From: Aureibaculum algae
GTDB lineage: Bacteria; Bacteroidota; Bacteroidia; Flavobacteriales; Flavobacteriaceae
Direction: 5' to 3'
NCBI RefSeq assembly: GCF_006065315.1
Contig: NZ_CP040749.1
Span: 3,486,501 to 3,550,500 of the forward strand
DNA: 64,000 nucleotides
A program made the translations under genes and the position numbers. The notes beneath the pieces are model-generated. The model searched no databases. It saw only the letters and a list, made by a program, of their open reading frames with translations, and had not been told where the DNA came from. The number at the start of each line of letters is the position of its first letter. Position 1 is the first letter of the stretch. Shown piece by piece: positions 32,936 through 41,459 of this stretch.

Positions 32936-35221
32936 ATGAAACTTCTCAACCGACTTATATTCTGCATGTTACTCATAGTAATTTCATGTAAAACGCAACC
33001 TATCAAAAAAACAGGAATAATTCCACAACCGAACGAAGTAAACTACCAAGATGGGACTTTTACAATCGCAGAAAAAACGACAATAGTAATAGAGAACTCG
33101 AAACAGAGTCTATTAATTGCTTCAAAACTGAATGCCTTTTTAGCTAAAAACTTTGATCTAAATCTTAAAACCAAAACAGAACCACAATTAAATGCTATCC
33201 AATTATTGGTTACTAAAAAAGAAACCGAAAAAGAAGGATACCAATTAGATATAACCAAAACTGGTATTGTAATAACAGGAAACTCTTACCAAGGTTTGTT
33301 TTATGGTCTTCAAACCTTAAAACAGATGCTTACACCGAAAACATTGATAACAAAGCCTTCACTAAATTTTGTAAACATTAAAGATGCTCCAGAATTTGGC
33401 TGGAGAGGTATGATGTTGGATGTGTCTCGTCATTTCTTAACAAAAGATTCCGTTAAAAAAGTAATTGATATTTTGGCAATGCATAAAATGAACAAGTTTC
33501 ATTGGCATCTTGTTGATGGTATCGGTTGGAGAATTCAGATTGATAAATATCCAGAATTAACCAAAAAAGGAGCATGGAGAAAAGTAAAAGAAAATAGTAC
33601 ACCTTGGGAAAATTTTGAGACTACCTATAAGGATAGCCAAGGTGAAGTCTATGGAGGCTTCTATACAAAAGACGATATAAAAGAAATAGTTGCCTATGCT
33701 GCCGAACGTTATATTGATGTAATTCCAGAAATTGAAATGCCTGGGCATTCTGAAGCTGCATTACAGTGTTACCCTGAATTGAGTTGTGATGGTCTTGGAA
33801 TATCAGGCGTTTATTGTGCCGGAAATGATCAATCATTTGAGTTTTTACAAAACATAATCAGCGAGGTTGTACCACTTTTTCCTTACGAATATGTGCATAT
33901 TGGTGGTGATGAAGTTGGTAAAGACTCTTGGTTGAGGTGCGAAAAATGTAAAAAAAGAATGAACGATGAAGACCTACAGGATGGTGAAGAATTACAAAGC
34001 TATTTTGTAACACGTATGGAAAAATTTATATATACTCAAGGCAAAAAACTAATTGGATGGGATGAAATTCTAGAAGGTGGCTTACCAGAAAGAGCAACTG
34101 TAATGTCTTGGAGAGGATTTGAAGGCGGTATTGAAGCTGCCAATGCAGGTCATGATGTAGTTATGTCACCAGGTTTTCCGTTGTATTTTGACCATAACCA
34201 AGGTAAAAGTGAATATGAGCCACCTTCGTGGGGCGGTTATAATAATCTTCTTAGTGTTTATAATTTCTATCCTATACCTGATGATATTACAGCAGATAAA
34301 AAGCATCATATACTTGGTGCACAAGCCAATCTTTGGACTGAACAAATTAAAACTTTAAGTCATATTGAATATATGATGTTACCAAGAATAGCTGCATTAT
34401 CAGAAGCTCTTTGGACGAGTCCGAGTCAAAAAAATGAACAAGATTTCATTAAGAGAATAGATATTCATTTTGATAGGCTCACTGCATTAAAATATAATTT
34501 TGCAGGCAGTGCCGTGTCACCAGAATATAAAGTTACTTATGACAAAACCAGTAAGGAATTTGTCTTAGAATTAAAAAATGAATTGGAAATCTATGATTTG
34601 AAATATACTTTAGATGGAATTGCTCCAACAACAAGTGCAGAAACCTATTCAAAACCAATTCGTTTTTCTACTCCTATTGAATTGTATGCACAAGCGTTTC
34701 GAAAAGATGAACCTATTGGATTTCCATTGAAAAAAATGTTCTCGACTGGTTTCAGTGAAAAATGTAAAGTTACCTACACCAACCCATATAGTGAAAGTTA
34801 TAACGGTGGTGGAGATCAGGCTTTATTTAACAATAAATTTGCGAATGCACGTGGTGATGACCCTAATTGGCAGGGACTTCCTAAAAAAGATTTCGAAGTA
34901 ACCATCGATTTAGGCGAATCGAATAAGCTATCCTATATTGGTTTGAACTTTTTTCAACATATTGACGCTACGTCTGTAATGTTACCAACTGAGGTAACAA
35001 TAGCTGTTTCGGAAGATGGCACTACTTATGAAACTGTTTTTAACCAAGCATTGAGATCCATTAAATCCAGAGCTCCAATTATAAAAAGAATAGAAGCCAA
35101 ATTTACTGCACACAATGTTTCTTTTGTTAAAATTACTGCGAAAAACAGAGGGAAATTACCTGAATGGCATATCCGCAAAGGAGATGCATGGGTATTTATA
35201 GATGAGATATCAATGAAATAG
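32936..35221 (+). CDS. GH20 beta-N-acetylhexosaminidase lipoprotein
   Basis: A 761-residue exported glycoside hydrolase that frees terminal GlcNAc/GalNAc from chitin-derived, glycan or peptidoglycan oligosaccharides. Start taken at ATG 32936 (MKLLNRLIFCMLL); a TTG 15 bp upstream is the alternative. Seen: lipobox IVISC (Cys18), GH20b N-terminal domain (about 25-145), the GH20 barrel with MMLDVSRHFL, NKFHWHLVDG, PGHSEAA and the catalytic Asp-Glu pair in HIGGDEVGKDSW (residues 325-326), a chitobiase-type C-terminal domain (about 540-600) and an F5/8-like carbohydrate-binding domain at the end. Stands alone; no SusCD pair is adjacent. Confidence 0.93.
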   Translation: MKLLNRLIFCMLLIVISCKTQPIKKTGIIPQPNEVNYQDGTFTIAEKTTIVIENSKQSLLIASKLNAFLAKNFDLNLKTKTEPQLNAIQLLVTKKETEKEGYQLDITKTGIVITGNSYQGLFYGLQTLKQMLTPKTLITKPSLNFVNIKDAPEFGWRGMMLDVSRHFLTKDSVKKVIDILAMHKMNKFHWHLVDGIGWRIQIDKYPELTKKGAWRKVKENSTPWENFETTYKDSQGEVYGGFYTKDDIKEIVAYAAERYIDVIPEIEMPGHSEAALQCYPELSCDGLGISGVYCAGNDQSFEFLQNIISEVVPLFPYEYVHIGGDEVGKDSWLRCEKCKKRMNDEDLQDGEELQSYFVTRMEKFIYTQGKKLIGWDEILEGGLPERATVMSWRGFEGGIEAANAGHDVVMSPGFPLYFDHNQGKSEYEPPSWGGYNNLLSVYNFYPIPDDITADKKHHILGAQANLWTEQIKTLSHIEYMMLPRIAALSEALWTSPSQKNEQDFIKRIDIHFDRLTALKYNFAGSAVSPEYKVTYDKTSKEFVLELKNELEIYDLKYTLDGIAPTTSAETYSKPIRFSTPIELYAQAFRKDEPIGFPLKKMFSTGFSEKCKVTYTNPYSESYNGGGDQALFNNKFANARGDDPNWQGLPKKDFEVTIDLGESNKLSYIGLNFFQHIDATSVMLPTEVTIAVSEDGTTYETVFNQALRSIKSRAPIIKRIEAKFTAHNVSFVKITAKNRGKLPEWHIRKGDAWVFIDEISMK

Positions 35222-35352
35222 AGTAGAGATCCATTTTTTTTAACAACCTGTTCTTAAGGCAATTAAACTATACATGTATTAATTATCGTGATTATAAGAG
35301 TTATACAAAGTTAAATAATGGTTAAAAACATTCGTATAGGTATGTTTTAATG

Positions 35353-35360
35353 TACATTTG
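35353..35360 (+). promoter_or_regulatory. -7 box of the TetR gene
   Basis: TACATTTG, exact match, four bases (CATC) before the ATG at 35365. It overlaps a possible earlier ATG (35350), which is therefore unlikely to be the start. Suggests a leaderless mRNA. Confidence 0.5.
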
Positions 35361-35364
35361 CATC

Positions 35365-35967
35365 ATGCAACAAGATTTAAAGTCAGAGCTGACTAAACAA
35401 TTAATAATAGATAATGCTTTTAACCTATTTTACGAAAAGGGGTTTAAAACGACCAGTATTGAAAAAATAATGAAAGCCACAACACTTTCAAAAGGTGCAT
35501 TTTATCATCATTATAAAAACAAAAAAGAATTAGGACTAGAAGTTATTGACTTGAAAATACAAAAAAGAGTTTATGATGGTATGATTTCCCCTTTAGGCGA
35601 ATCTGGTGATGCGTTTAAAATAATAGAATCTACTTTTCTAAATAGAATAAAGTCATTTCCTTTTTATGATAAAAAACATGGATGTCCGATGAATAATTTT
35701 ATTAATGAAATTGGAGATTATGAATTGGCCTATCAAAATGCACTAAAAAGTATTGTTGAAAATTGGAAAAACGCTCTTATAGCATTAATAGAAAGAGGAA
35801 AAATAGAAAATTCAATTAACAAGAGTGTTTCTAGTAAAGCAGTTGCTGTTTATTTAATAAGTGCTTTTGAAGGCATTAGAGGGCTGAGAAAACTTTACGT
35901 TGACGATTTGATTCTTGACGATTACATCATGGGACTCTCTTTATATTTAAAACAATTAAAACCCTAA
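35365..35967 (+). CDS. TetR/AcrR-family transcriptional regulator
   Basis: A 200-residue regulator; start at ATG 35365 (MQQDLKSELTKQL) because the -7 box covers the upstream ATG. Seen: TetR helix-turn-helix ILDNAFNLFYEKGFKTTSIEKIMKA-like region (TTSIEKIMKATTLSKGAFYHHYKNKKEL) and a ligand domain of the TetR_C type containing KKHGCPMNNFINEIGDYE, a sequence seen in regulators of the AcuR/NemR-like kind that sense electrophiles. It precedes an enzyme cassette (dehalogenase, peroxiredoxin, DoxX, SDR) in the same direction and probably controls it (inference). Confidence 0.9.
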   Translation: MQQDLKSELTKQLIIDNAFNLFYEKGFKTTSIEKIMKATTLSKGAFYHHYKNKKELGLEVIDLKIQKRVYDGMISPLGESGDAFKIIESTFLNRIKSFPFYDKKHGCPMNNFINEIGDYELAYQNALKSIVENWKNALIALIERGKIENSINKSVSSKAVAVYLISAFEGIRGLRKLYVDDLILDDYIMGLSLYLKQLKP

Positions 35968-36018
35968 TTCTTTGCATCTAAAACATACGCAATAGAATGT
36001 TTATAAAAATTAAAAAAA

Positions 36019-36819
36019 ATGGAAAATAACAGAAGAAATTTTATCAAAAAAACAGCATTAGTAGGATTAGCTGGTGCTGCCATACCTCAATTTGGTTTTG
36101 CCAAAAATAACCTTAACCGTGAAATTGACAATAACTTTATAATTAGACCTAAAGTACTTTTTTTCGATGTAAACGAGACCTTACTTGACTTAACTGCGAT
36201 GAAAAATAGTGTTGGAAAAGCACTTGGAAATAGAAGTGATTTATTACCCTTATGGTTTACAACCATGTTGCAATACTCATTAGTTTCTACTGTAGGAAGG
36301 CAATACAAAGACTTTGGAGTAATTGGGGCTGCAGCTTTGCAGATGGTAGCATCAAACAATAATATATCTATTTCTGAAACAGAAGCTAAAGAAGCTATTT
36401 TAGGTCCGATACGATCGTTGCCTGCACATCCTGAAGTAAAAAAAGCACTTACGGAATTAAAAAATGCCGGATATAAATTGGTATCATTTACAAACTCATC
36501 AAACAAGGGTGTTGAAACACAATTTAAAAATGCAGGATTACTTGACTTTTTTGACGACAGATTAAGTGTTGAAGATATTGGTAAATTTAAACCGCATGCC
36601 GATACTTACGATTGGGCAGCCAGAAAAATGGGTATTGCATCCAATGAATGCTTATTAGTTGCGGCTCATGGTTGGGATATTGCAGGTGCTCTTTGGGCAA
36701 ATTGGAGAGCAGCCTTTATCAGCAGGCCTGGGGCACAATTATATCCATTAGCTCCAACTCCTGAAATTAACGAGTCGGATTTAGCATTGATAACTAAAAA
36801 ATTAATTGCACTAAAATAA
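36019..36819 (+). CDS. Tat-exported haloacid dehalogenase-type hydrolase (HAD type II)
   Basis: A 266-residue HAD protein. Seen: Tat leader NNRRNFIKKTALVGLAGAA with a cleavage-like GFA at 26-28; nucleophile Asp50 in VLFFDVNETLLDL; FTNSSNKGVE (motif II); FKPHADTYDWAARKMG (motif III Lys); and VAAHGWDIAGALWANWRAAFISRPG (motif IV). The FDVNETLLDL and AHxWDxxGA motifs are those of L-2-haloacid dehalogenases. Family members are normally cytoplasmic, so export by Tat is unusual. Substrate not known; a haloalkanoate or phosphate ester are both possible. Confidence 0.87.
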   Translation: MENNRRNFIKKTALVGLAGAAIPQFGFAKNNLNREIDNNFIIRPKVLFFDVNETLLDLTAMKNSVGKALGNRSDLLPLWFTTMLQYSLVSTVGRQYKDFGVIGAAALQMVASNNNISISETEAKEAILGPIRSLPAHPEVKKALTELKNAGYKLVSFTNSSNKGVETQFKNAGLLDFFDDRLSVEDIGKFKPHADTYDWAARKMGIASNECLLVAAHGWDIAGALWANWRAAFISRPGAQLYPLAPTPEINESDLALITKKLIALK

Positions 36820-36935
36820 TAGCTCCATATTATTTCCTAAATCGTAAATAGAGCACAACTTTAAAACAACTTAACCGTGCTAACTATTTTACTTTACCAT
36901 TTATAGTTGATGGTGCAAAAAAACAAAAAAATATC

Positions 36936-37598
36936 ATGAAACAAGATAGTATAGAAAGACCTTTAGAAAAAGAATTAAACGATCGAAAAGCGAGTTTTGA
37001 AGCATCTGCTTCCAATGAGAAAAAAACAAAATACGCGGCAGGAATAAAATCTGTAGCAAAGAGACATATTGTAAGCAACGCTTTGCAAGTTGGAGATACT
37101 GCTATTAACTTTACCCTTACAAATGCATCTGGTAAAAACATAACTTTATTTGATGAACTTAAAAATGGCCCCGTCTTATTAATGTGGTATCGTGGTGGAT
37201 GGTGTCCCTATTGTAACATGGCACTACATTACATGCAAGAATCTCTTTCAGAATTTAAGAAATATGGTGCTAATTTATTGGCATTAACTCCTGAGGTTCC
37301 AGACCATTCAATTACCACGAAAGAAAAAAACGAATTACAATTTGAAGTTTTAAGCGATATTGATAATGAGGTTGCTCGTCAATATAAGGTAGTTTATAAA
37401 TTAACTGATGACGTTGCAGAAATTTATGAAAATAGTTTTGAATTGAGTAAATATAATGGCAATGACAAGGCTGAACTACCACTCGCTGCTACTTATATTA
37501 TTGGGCAAGATAAAGTTATTAAATATGCGTTTTTAGATGCTGACTATAGAAACAGAGCTGAGCCGAATGATTTAATCACATTCTTAAAACAAAATTAA
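36936..37598 (+). CDS. Peroxiredoxin-like (AhpC/TSA fold) protein
   Basis: A 220-residue thioredoxin-fold protein. Seen: helical N-terminal extension (1-45), GDTAINFTLTNASGKNITLFD, and the active site LMWYRGGWCPYCNMAL with Cys90 and Cys93 as CPYC, a thioredoxin-like pair in place of the single peroxidatic Cys of classic peroxiredoxins. Known family label: peroxiredoxin-like with CxxC. Likely reduces peroxides or disulfides in the cytoplasm. Its stop is directly followed by the DoxX start (no gap). Confidence 0.87.
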   Translation: MKQDSIERPLEKELNDRKASFEASASNEKKTKYAAGIKSVAKRHIVSNALQVGDTAINFTLTNASGKNITLFDELKNGPVLLMWYRGGWCPYCNMALHYMQESLSEFKKYGANLLALTPEVPDHSITTKEKNELQFEVLSDIDNEVARQYKVVYKLTDDVAEIYENSFELSKYNGNDKAELPLAATYIIGQDKVIKYAFLDADYRNRAEPNDLITFLKQN

Positions 37599-37994
37599 AT
37601 GAAGAAAATTATAGATCAAATAATCAATATTATTACCATAGCGGTGATGACCTTTTTTGCAATTCCTAAATTATTGGCTAAACCTCAAAGTACTGCTGGC
37701 TTTATTCAATTTGAAAAAGTCATTCACTTAGATGCAGATTTCTTCAGAATCTTTACAGGAATCTCAGAATTAAGCTTAGCCCTACTTGTACTTATTTTTA
37801 TATTCAATAAAAACGAAACAATTGGTAAAATAGCTTATACATTTTTATTAGTAACCATGGTAACAGCATTAGGTCTTGAATTTTTTGCTAGACCAGAACC
37901 AAAAATAGTACTTGTAATTATAGCAATTTTTCTAGCTTTGTTATCAATTTACAAACTGAAATCGATAAATAAGTTGCCTAAAATAAAATTATGA
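37599..37994 (+). CDS. DoxX-family membrane protein
   Basis: A 131-residue protein with four predicted spans (around 8-22, 52-72, 77-94, 99-120) and the DoxX-like IPKLLAKPQSTAGFIQFEK and FRIFTGISELSLALLVL segments. Known: DoxX proteins form membrane oxidoreductase complexes with redox partners such as SodA and SseA in mycobacteria. Zero-gap placement after a CxxC peroxiredoxin-like gene and a 4-bp overlap with the next SDR gene indicate tight co-expression. Confidence 0.83.
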   Translation: MKKIIDQIINIITIAVMTFFAIPKLLAKPQSTAGFIQFEKVIHLDADFFRIFTGISELSLALLVLIFIFNKNETIGKIAYTFLLVTMVTALGLEFFARPEPKIVLVIIAIFLALLSIYKLKSINKLPKIKL

Positions 37995-38725
37995 AATTAG
38001 AGAAAAAAGTAATTATTGTAACGGGTTCTTCTAAGGGTATAGGTAAAGAAATTGCCTTACTTTTAGCTAAAAATGGAGCAAAAGTAGTTGTAAATCATTC
38101 GAATAGTGAAGCTGAAGCACAAACAACAGTAGAAAGCATTTTAAAAAAGGGAGGCAATGCTATTTCTATAAAAGCAGATGTCAGCCAAAAAGATGAAGTT
38201 ATTCATTTATTTGATAAAACCATTGAAACATATGGCAAAGTTGATGTCCTTATAAATAATGCTGGTATCATGTTTTCTAAAAAATTAAAAGACAATACCC
38301 AAGAAGATTTTAGTAGACTATTTGATGTAAATGTAAGAGGGGTTTTTAACACCTTGCAAGAAGCAGATAGCAAACTGGCAAATCATGGAAAAATTATCAA
38401 TTTATCGTCAAGTACTGTGAAATTAATGTTTCCTACCTATGCTCTTTACTCAGCTTCTAAGGCTGCCGTTGAGCAAATGACACGTGTGTTTTCAAAAGAA
38501 ATAGGTAGAGGTATTTCTGTAAATGCCCTTGCCCCAGGCCCAACAGAAACCAACTTGTTTTTAGAAGGAAAAACGCCCGAATTTATTGAAAAACTAAGTG
38601 CAATGAATGCATTTAATAGATTAGCACAACCAATTGATATTGCCAACGTTGTTTTGTTTTTAGCAAGTGATGAATCCAAATGGATATCAGGTCAAGTAAT
38701 AGGAGCCAATGGAGCAATGGTTTAA
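37991..38725 (+). CDS. SDR-family oxidoreductase (canonical)
   Basis: A 244-residue short-chain dehydrogenase. Seen: TGSSKGIG (11-18), Asn90-Asn-Ala-Gly, Asn114, Ser in INLSSST, Tyr153 and Lys157 in YSASK: the complete catalytic tetrad, plus an NADP-leaning NHSNSE end of beta-2. Last gene of the TetR-led cassette; start ATGA overlaps the DoxX stop. Probably detoxifies a carbonyl compound (inference from context). Followed by a hairpin terminator. Confidence 0.9.
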   Translation: MKLEKKVIIVTGSSKGIGKEIALLLAKNGAKVVVNHSNSEAEAQTTVESILKKGGNAISIKADVSQKDEVIHLFDKTIETYGKVDVLINNAGIMFSKKLKDNTQEDFSRLFDVNVRGVFNTLQEADSKLANHGKIINLSSSTVKLMFPTYALYSASKAAVEQMTRVFSKEIGRGISVNALAPGPTETNLFLEGKTPEFIEKLSAMNAFNRLAQPIDIANVVLFLASDESKWISGQVIGANGAMV

Positions 38726-38736
38726 ATTATAAATAG

Positions 38737-38780
38737 AGGCTTTCATTTTAAGTTATTATTATACAGTTTTGAAAGCCTTT
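38737..38780. terminator. Hairpin terminator between converging genes
   Basis: Perfect 9-bp stem AGGCTTTCA (38737-38745) / TGAAAGCCT (38770-38778), 24-nt loop, short T-run on + and A/T-rich flank on -. Serves the SDR gene and possibly the converging barrel gene. Confidence 0.55.
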
Positions 38781-38794
38781 ACAATTTCAAAAGT

Positions 38795-39370
38795 TTAAAA
38801 TCTAAAACCAATAGAAGCTCCAACTCTACGGACAAAATCTGTAGCTATATTATCATTTGAAGTATAAAGATTCCTTCCAAATCCTCCATAGATTTCAAAT
38901 ACAAAGCCTTTGCCACTGACAAACTTTCCACCAACCGAAACACCTATTGCAAAATTATTCGAAGTAGCTTCGTAATCTTCAACAACAGGGTCATATTCAT
39001 TTTCATAACCTGAATTATTAAAGTTTTCTTGAACATTATACATTCCAAAGCCCTCAATAAAAAAGGCCCTGGTATATCTATTTAAAAAATTGTAGCGATA
39101 ATAGGGTGTAACGGCTAATTTTTCGTTGTAATACAATTCAAATACATCTTCAAAATCAGACAATTCATTATCTTTTAAATTGAAGAAAAAAGATACTCCA
39201 ACTGAAGATTGTTCATCTAACAAGTGTTCATAGGAAAAATCGATCACCTTTAACCCAATGAGATTAAAAACATTAACTTTTAATTCATTTCGCCTGATAG
39301 AATCACTATCCTCTTGAGCAAAAGAAATTAATGTCAATGAAAAAAGTGAGATTATTAATAATTTCTTCAT
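38795..39370 (-). CDS. Outer-membrane barrel-like protein, paralogue A
   Basis: A 191-residue secreted protein with signal peptide (MKKLLIISLFSLTLISFAQ) and alternating beta strands typical of a small 8-strand barrel: KVNVFNLIGLKVIDFSYEHLLDEQSSVGVSFFFN, YYRYNFLNRYTRAFFIEGFGMYNVQ, GVSVGGKFVSGKGFVFEIYGGFGRNLY, terminal GASIGFRF ending in Phe as expected for BAM recognition. It is clearly a tandem duplicate of the gene at 39569-40138. Family resembles DUF3575-like barrels. Function unknown. Confidence 0.8.
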   Translation of the reverse strand: MKKLLIISLFSLTLISFAQEDSDSIRRNELKVNVFNLIGLKVIDFSYEHLLDEQSSVGVSFFFNLKDNELSDFEDVFELYYNEKLAVTPYYRYNFLNRYTRAFFIEGFGMYNVQENFNNSGYENEYDPVVEDYEATSNNFAIGVSVGGKFVSGKGFVFEIYGGFGRNLYTSNDNIATDFVRRVGASIGFRF

Positions 39371-39568
39371 AAAATAAGTTGAGAGTTCTATTTCAAAACC
39401 AACAATTCTAACTTAAAAAATTGGAATCGTTAGTAATCATTTTACCATGCGTGCCCCCTAATGGGCTACGCTCCTTATCTTCAAAGGTACAATTGTTATC
39501 AATTAATGCTGCTATTCACTTTTAAATTCAAAAATAGTGAATCACCAATCGTTACTCATTAATCATTT

Positions 39569-40138
39569 CTACCATCTATATCCTAATGAAGCCCCTACCC
39601 TAGGTACTAATTCCGTTGCAAAATCTTTATTTGATTGATAGATATTTCTACCTATTCCTCCATAAATTTCAAAAACAAAACCTTTACTGCTTACAAACTT
39701 ACCTCCAACAGAGATTCCTACGGCAACATTATGAGAAGTTTCATCAACAGATGCTTGCTCTGTATAAGGATCTGTAATATAATCATAATATCTTCCATCG
39801 TAATCGTCCTGAACATTATACATACCAAAAGCTTCTAAAAAGAATCCCCAAGCATATTTACTAGCAAAAAACCTTCGATAAAACGGGGTGAAGGCAAATT
39901 TTTCTTCATAAATAGGTCCATCCTCATAAGTATCAGAATCTTGTAAATTAATTAATAATGAAGCACCAAAAGAAGATTCAGAATCGATTAAATACTCATA
40001 CGAAAAATCAACTGCTTTGAAAGCAATGATGTTCAAGGCATTAACCTTCAATTCATGTTTCTTTACAGGCACATCATCATTTTGTGCAAATGTTATGGCA
40101 GTAACTAATAAAAATACGATTGCGATTAATTTTTTCAT
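39569..40138 (-). CDS. Outer-membrane barrel-like protein, paralogue B
   Basis: A 189-residue partner of the previous gene: signal peptide MKKLIAIVFLLVTAITFAQ, then HELKVNALNIIAFKAVDFSYEYLIDSESSFGASLLIN, GISVGGKFVSSKGFVFEIYGGIGRNIYQ and a terminal GASLGYRW ending in Trp. Most differences from paralogue A lie in predicted surface loops (EDGPIYEEK versus FEDVFELYYNEK). The 198-bp gap between them holds no gene; a CCCCCTAATGGGCTACG stretch at 39455 is unexplained. Function unknown. Confidence 0.8.
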   Translation of the reverse strand: MKKLIAIVFLLVTAITFAQNDDVPVKKHELKVNALNIIAFKAVDFSYEYLIDSESSFGASLLINLQDSDTYEDGPIYEEKFAFTPFYRRFFASKYAWGFFLEAFGMYNVQDDYDGRYYDYITDPYTEQASVDETSHNVAVGISVGGKFVSSKGFVFEIYGGIGRNIYQSNKDFATELVPRVGASLGYRW

Positions 40139-40249
40139 TGATTGATTTTAAGTTAAAAATATTGACAATTTAATGTCGTACCACTTTTAGATGCAAAAAA
40201 AGAAATTGGTTGCTTTTTTATCTCACTGTATATTGTCAACCTAAAATAA

Positions 40250-41374
40250 TCAACCTTCATTCAATAACATAAACGCACCATTAATAAGAATTTCTTCGTC
40301 TTTTAAAACATCTCTATTCAAAATTTCATAATACGCTTCCGTTTTATCTCCTATTTCTAATTTTATACTCTCAAAATTATAACCGGTATCATTTTTATTA
40401 TTTACAACTAAGGTATAAAAGTCATTTCCTATTTGACCAACCGCGTTAATCGGTAAAGCCCAACCTTTTTTAGAGTCCGTAATAATTTGAGCTTCGGCAA
40501 ACATACCTACGATTAAATTAATATCTTCATTTTCTAAGTGTGCATGTACTTTAACCGTTCTATTAGCTTCATCAATTGTTGTACCTACTAAATGCACTTC
40601 TGCCATAATCACTTTATCTGAAGCTTCTGATATTTTAAACAACACCTTTTGTCCTTTTTTAACATCTAAGATGTCTTTTTCAAAAACGGACAATTCTAAA
40701 TGTAAATGATCGGTATCTACTATTTCCAAAATAGTATTAGCAGGTGATACATACATACCATTACTAACATTTACTTTTGAAATTGTCCCTTCTATTGGTG
40801 CATATATATTTATTTGAGAAGTAAAATTACCATTTTCAACAGCTTTAGGACTTATATTCATCATGGTTAATTTTTGTCGCAATCCTTTTGATTGTGCCAG
40901 AGCACTTTTATAGGTACTTTCTGCTTTTAAGTAATTTTTTTGAGACGTAATTTTTTCTTCAAACAATGTTTTTTGTCTTTCGTATTCCGATTTTAAATAA
41001 TTGAGTTGTTCCGTTATTTCAGCATATTGCTGTTGCAATTCAACAAACTCAGTATTCTCTATCGTAACTAACAACTGCCCTTTTTTAACTTCATCACCAA
41101 TTAAAAGAGGTGTTCTTTTAATATAACCACCTAAAAAAGAGCTTACTTTGGCCTTATTTTGTGGCGGAACATCAATCATTCCATTTACATTTATGCTTTT
41201 ATTAAAATCTTGCTCTGTAAACGAACCTAATTTCATTTTCTCCGATTCAAATTGAGCTTTGGTAACTTTAATTAATTCAGTATTTGAAGTTACTACTTCA
41301 TCATTTTCTTGTTTTTCAGAATTTCCGCAAGCCGTTAAAAAGAGTGCGAATAAAATAATATATAAATTTTTCAT
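40250..41374 (-). CDS. RND efflux periplasmic adaptor lipoprotein (CzcB/CusB-like)
   Basis: A 374-residue membrane-fusion protein. Seen: lipobox LFLTAC (Cys16), NVNGMIDVPPQNKAKVSSFLGGYIKRTPLLIGDEVKKGQ (barrel-sandwich half), helical hairpin LQQQYAEITEQLNYLKSEYERQKTLFEEKITSQKNYLKAE, second sandwich half INIYAPIEGTISKVNV, beta-barrel and membrane-proximal domains. It bridges the inner-membrane RND pump and the outer-membrane channel. Downstream of the pump-channel fusion with an 85-bp gap that contains a hairpin (41410-41430). No His-rich metal tail is present. Confidence 0.92.
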   Translation of the reverse strand: MKNLYIILFALFLTACGNSEKQENDEVVTSNTELIKVTKAQFESEKMKLGSFTEQDFNKSINVNGMIDVPPQNKAKVSSFLGGYIKRTPLLIGDEVKKGQLLVTIENTEFVELQQQYAEITEQLNYLKSEYERQKTLFEEKITSQKNYLKAESTYKSALAQSKGLRQKLTMMNISPKAVENGNFTSQINIYAPIEGTISKVNVSNGMYVSPANTILEIVDTDHLHLELSVFEKDILDVKKGQKVLFKISEASDKVIMAEVHLVGTTIDEANRTVKVHAHLENEDINLIVGMFAEAQIITDSKKGWALPINAVGQIGNDFYTLVVNNKNDTGYNFESIKLEIGDKTEAYYEILNRDVLKDEEILINGAFMLLNEG

Positions 41375-41409
41375 GTGTTTAAATTAATTTTAAGTGTTTG
41401 ATATTTAGC

Positions 41410-41430
41410 TATTTCTTTTTCTAAGAAATA
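41410..41430. other. Hairpin between pump-channel fusion and adaptor genes
   Basis: Perfect 8-bp stem TATTTCTT/AAGAAATA, 5-nt loop. On the minus strand it lies between the stop of the fusion gene and the adaptor ATG; it might protect or attenuate the downstream message. Confidence 0.35.
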
Positions 41431-41459
41431 ATACCCTTTCTTACATCCTTCATGAGGAG

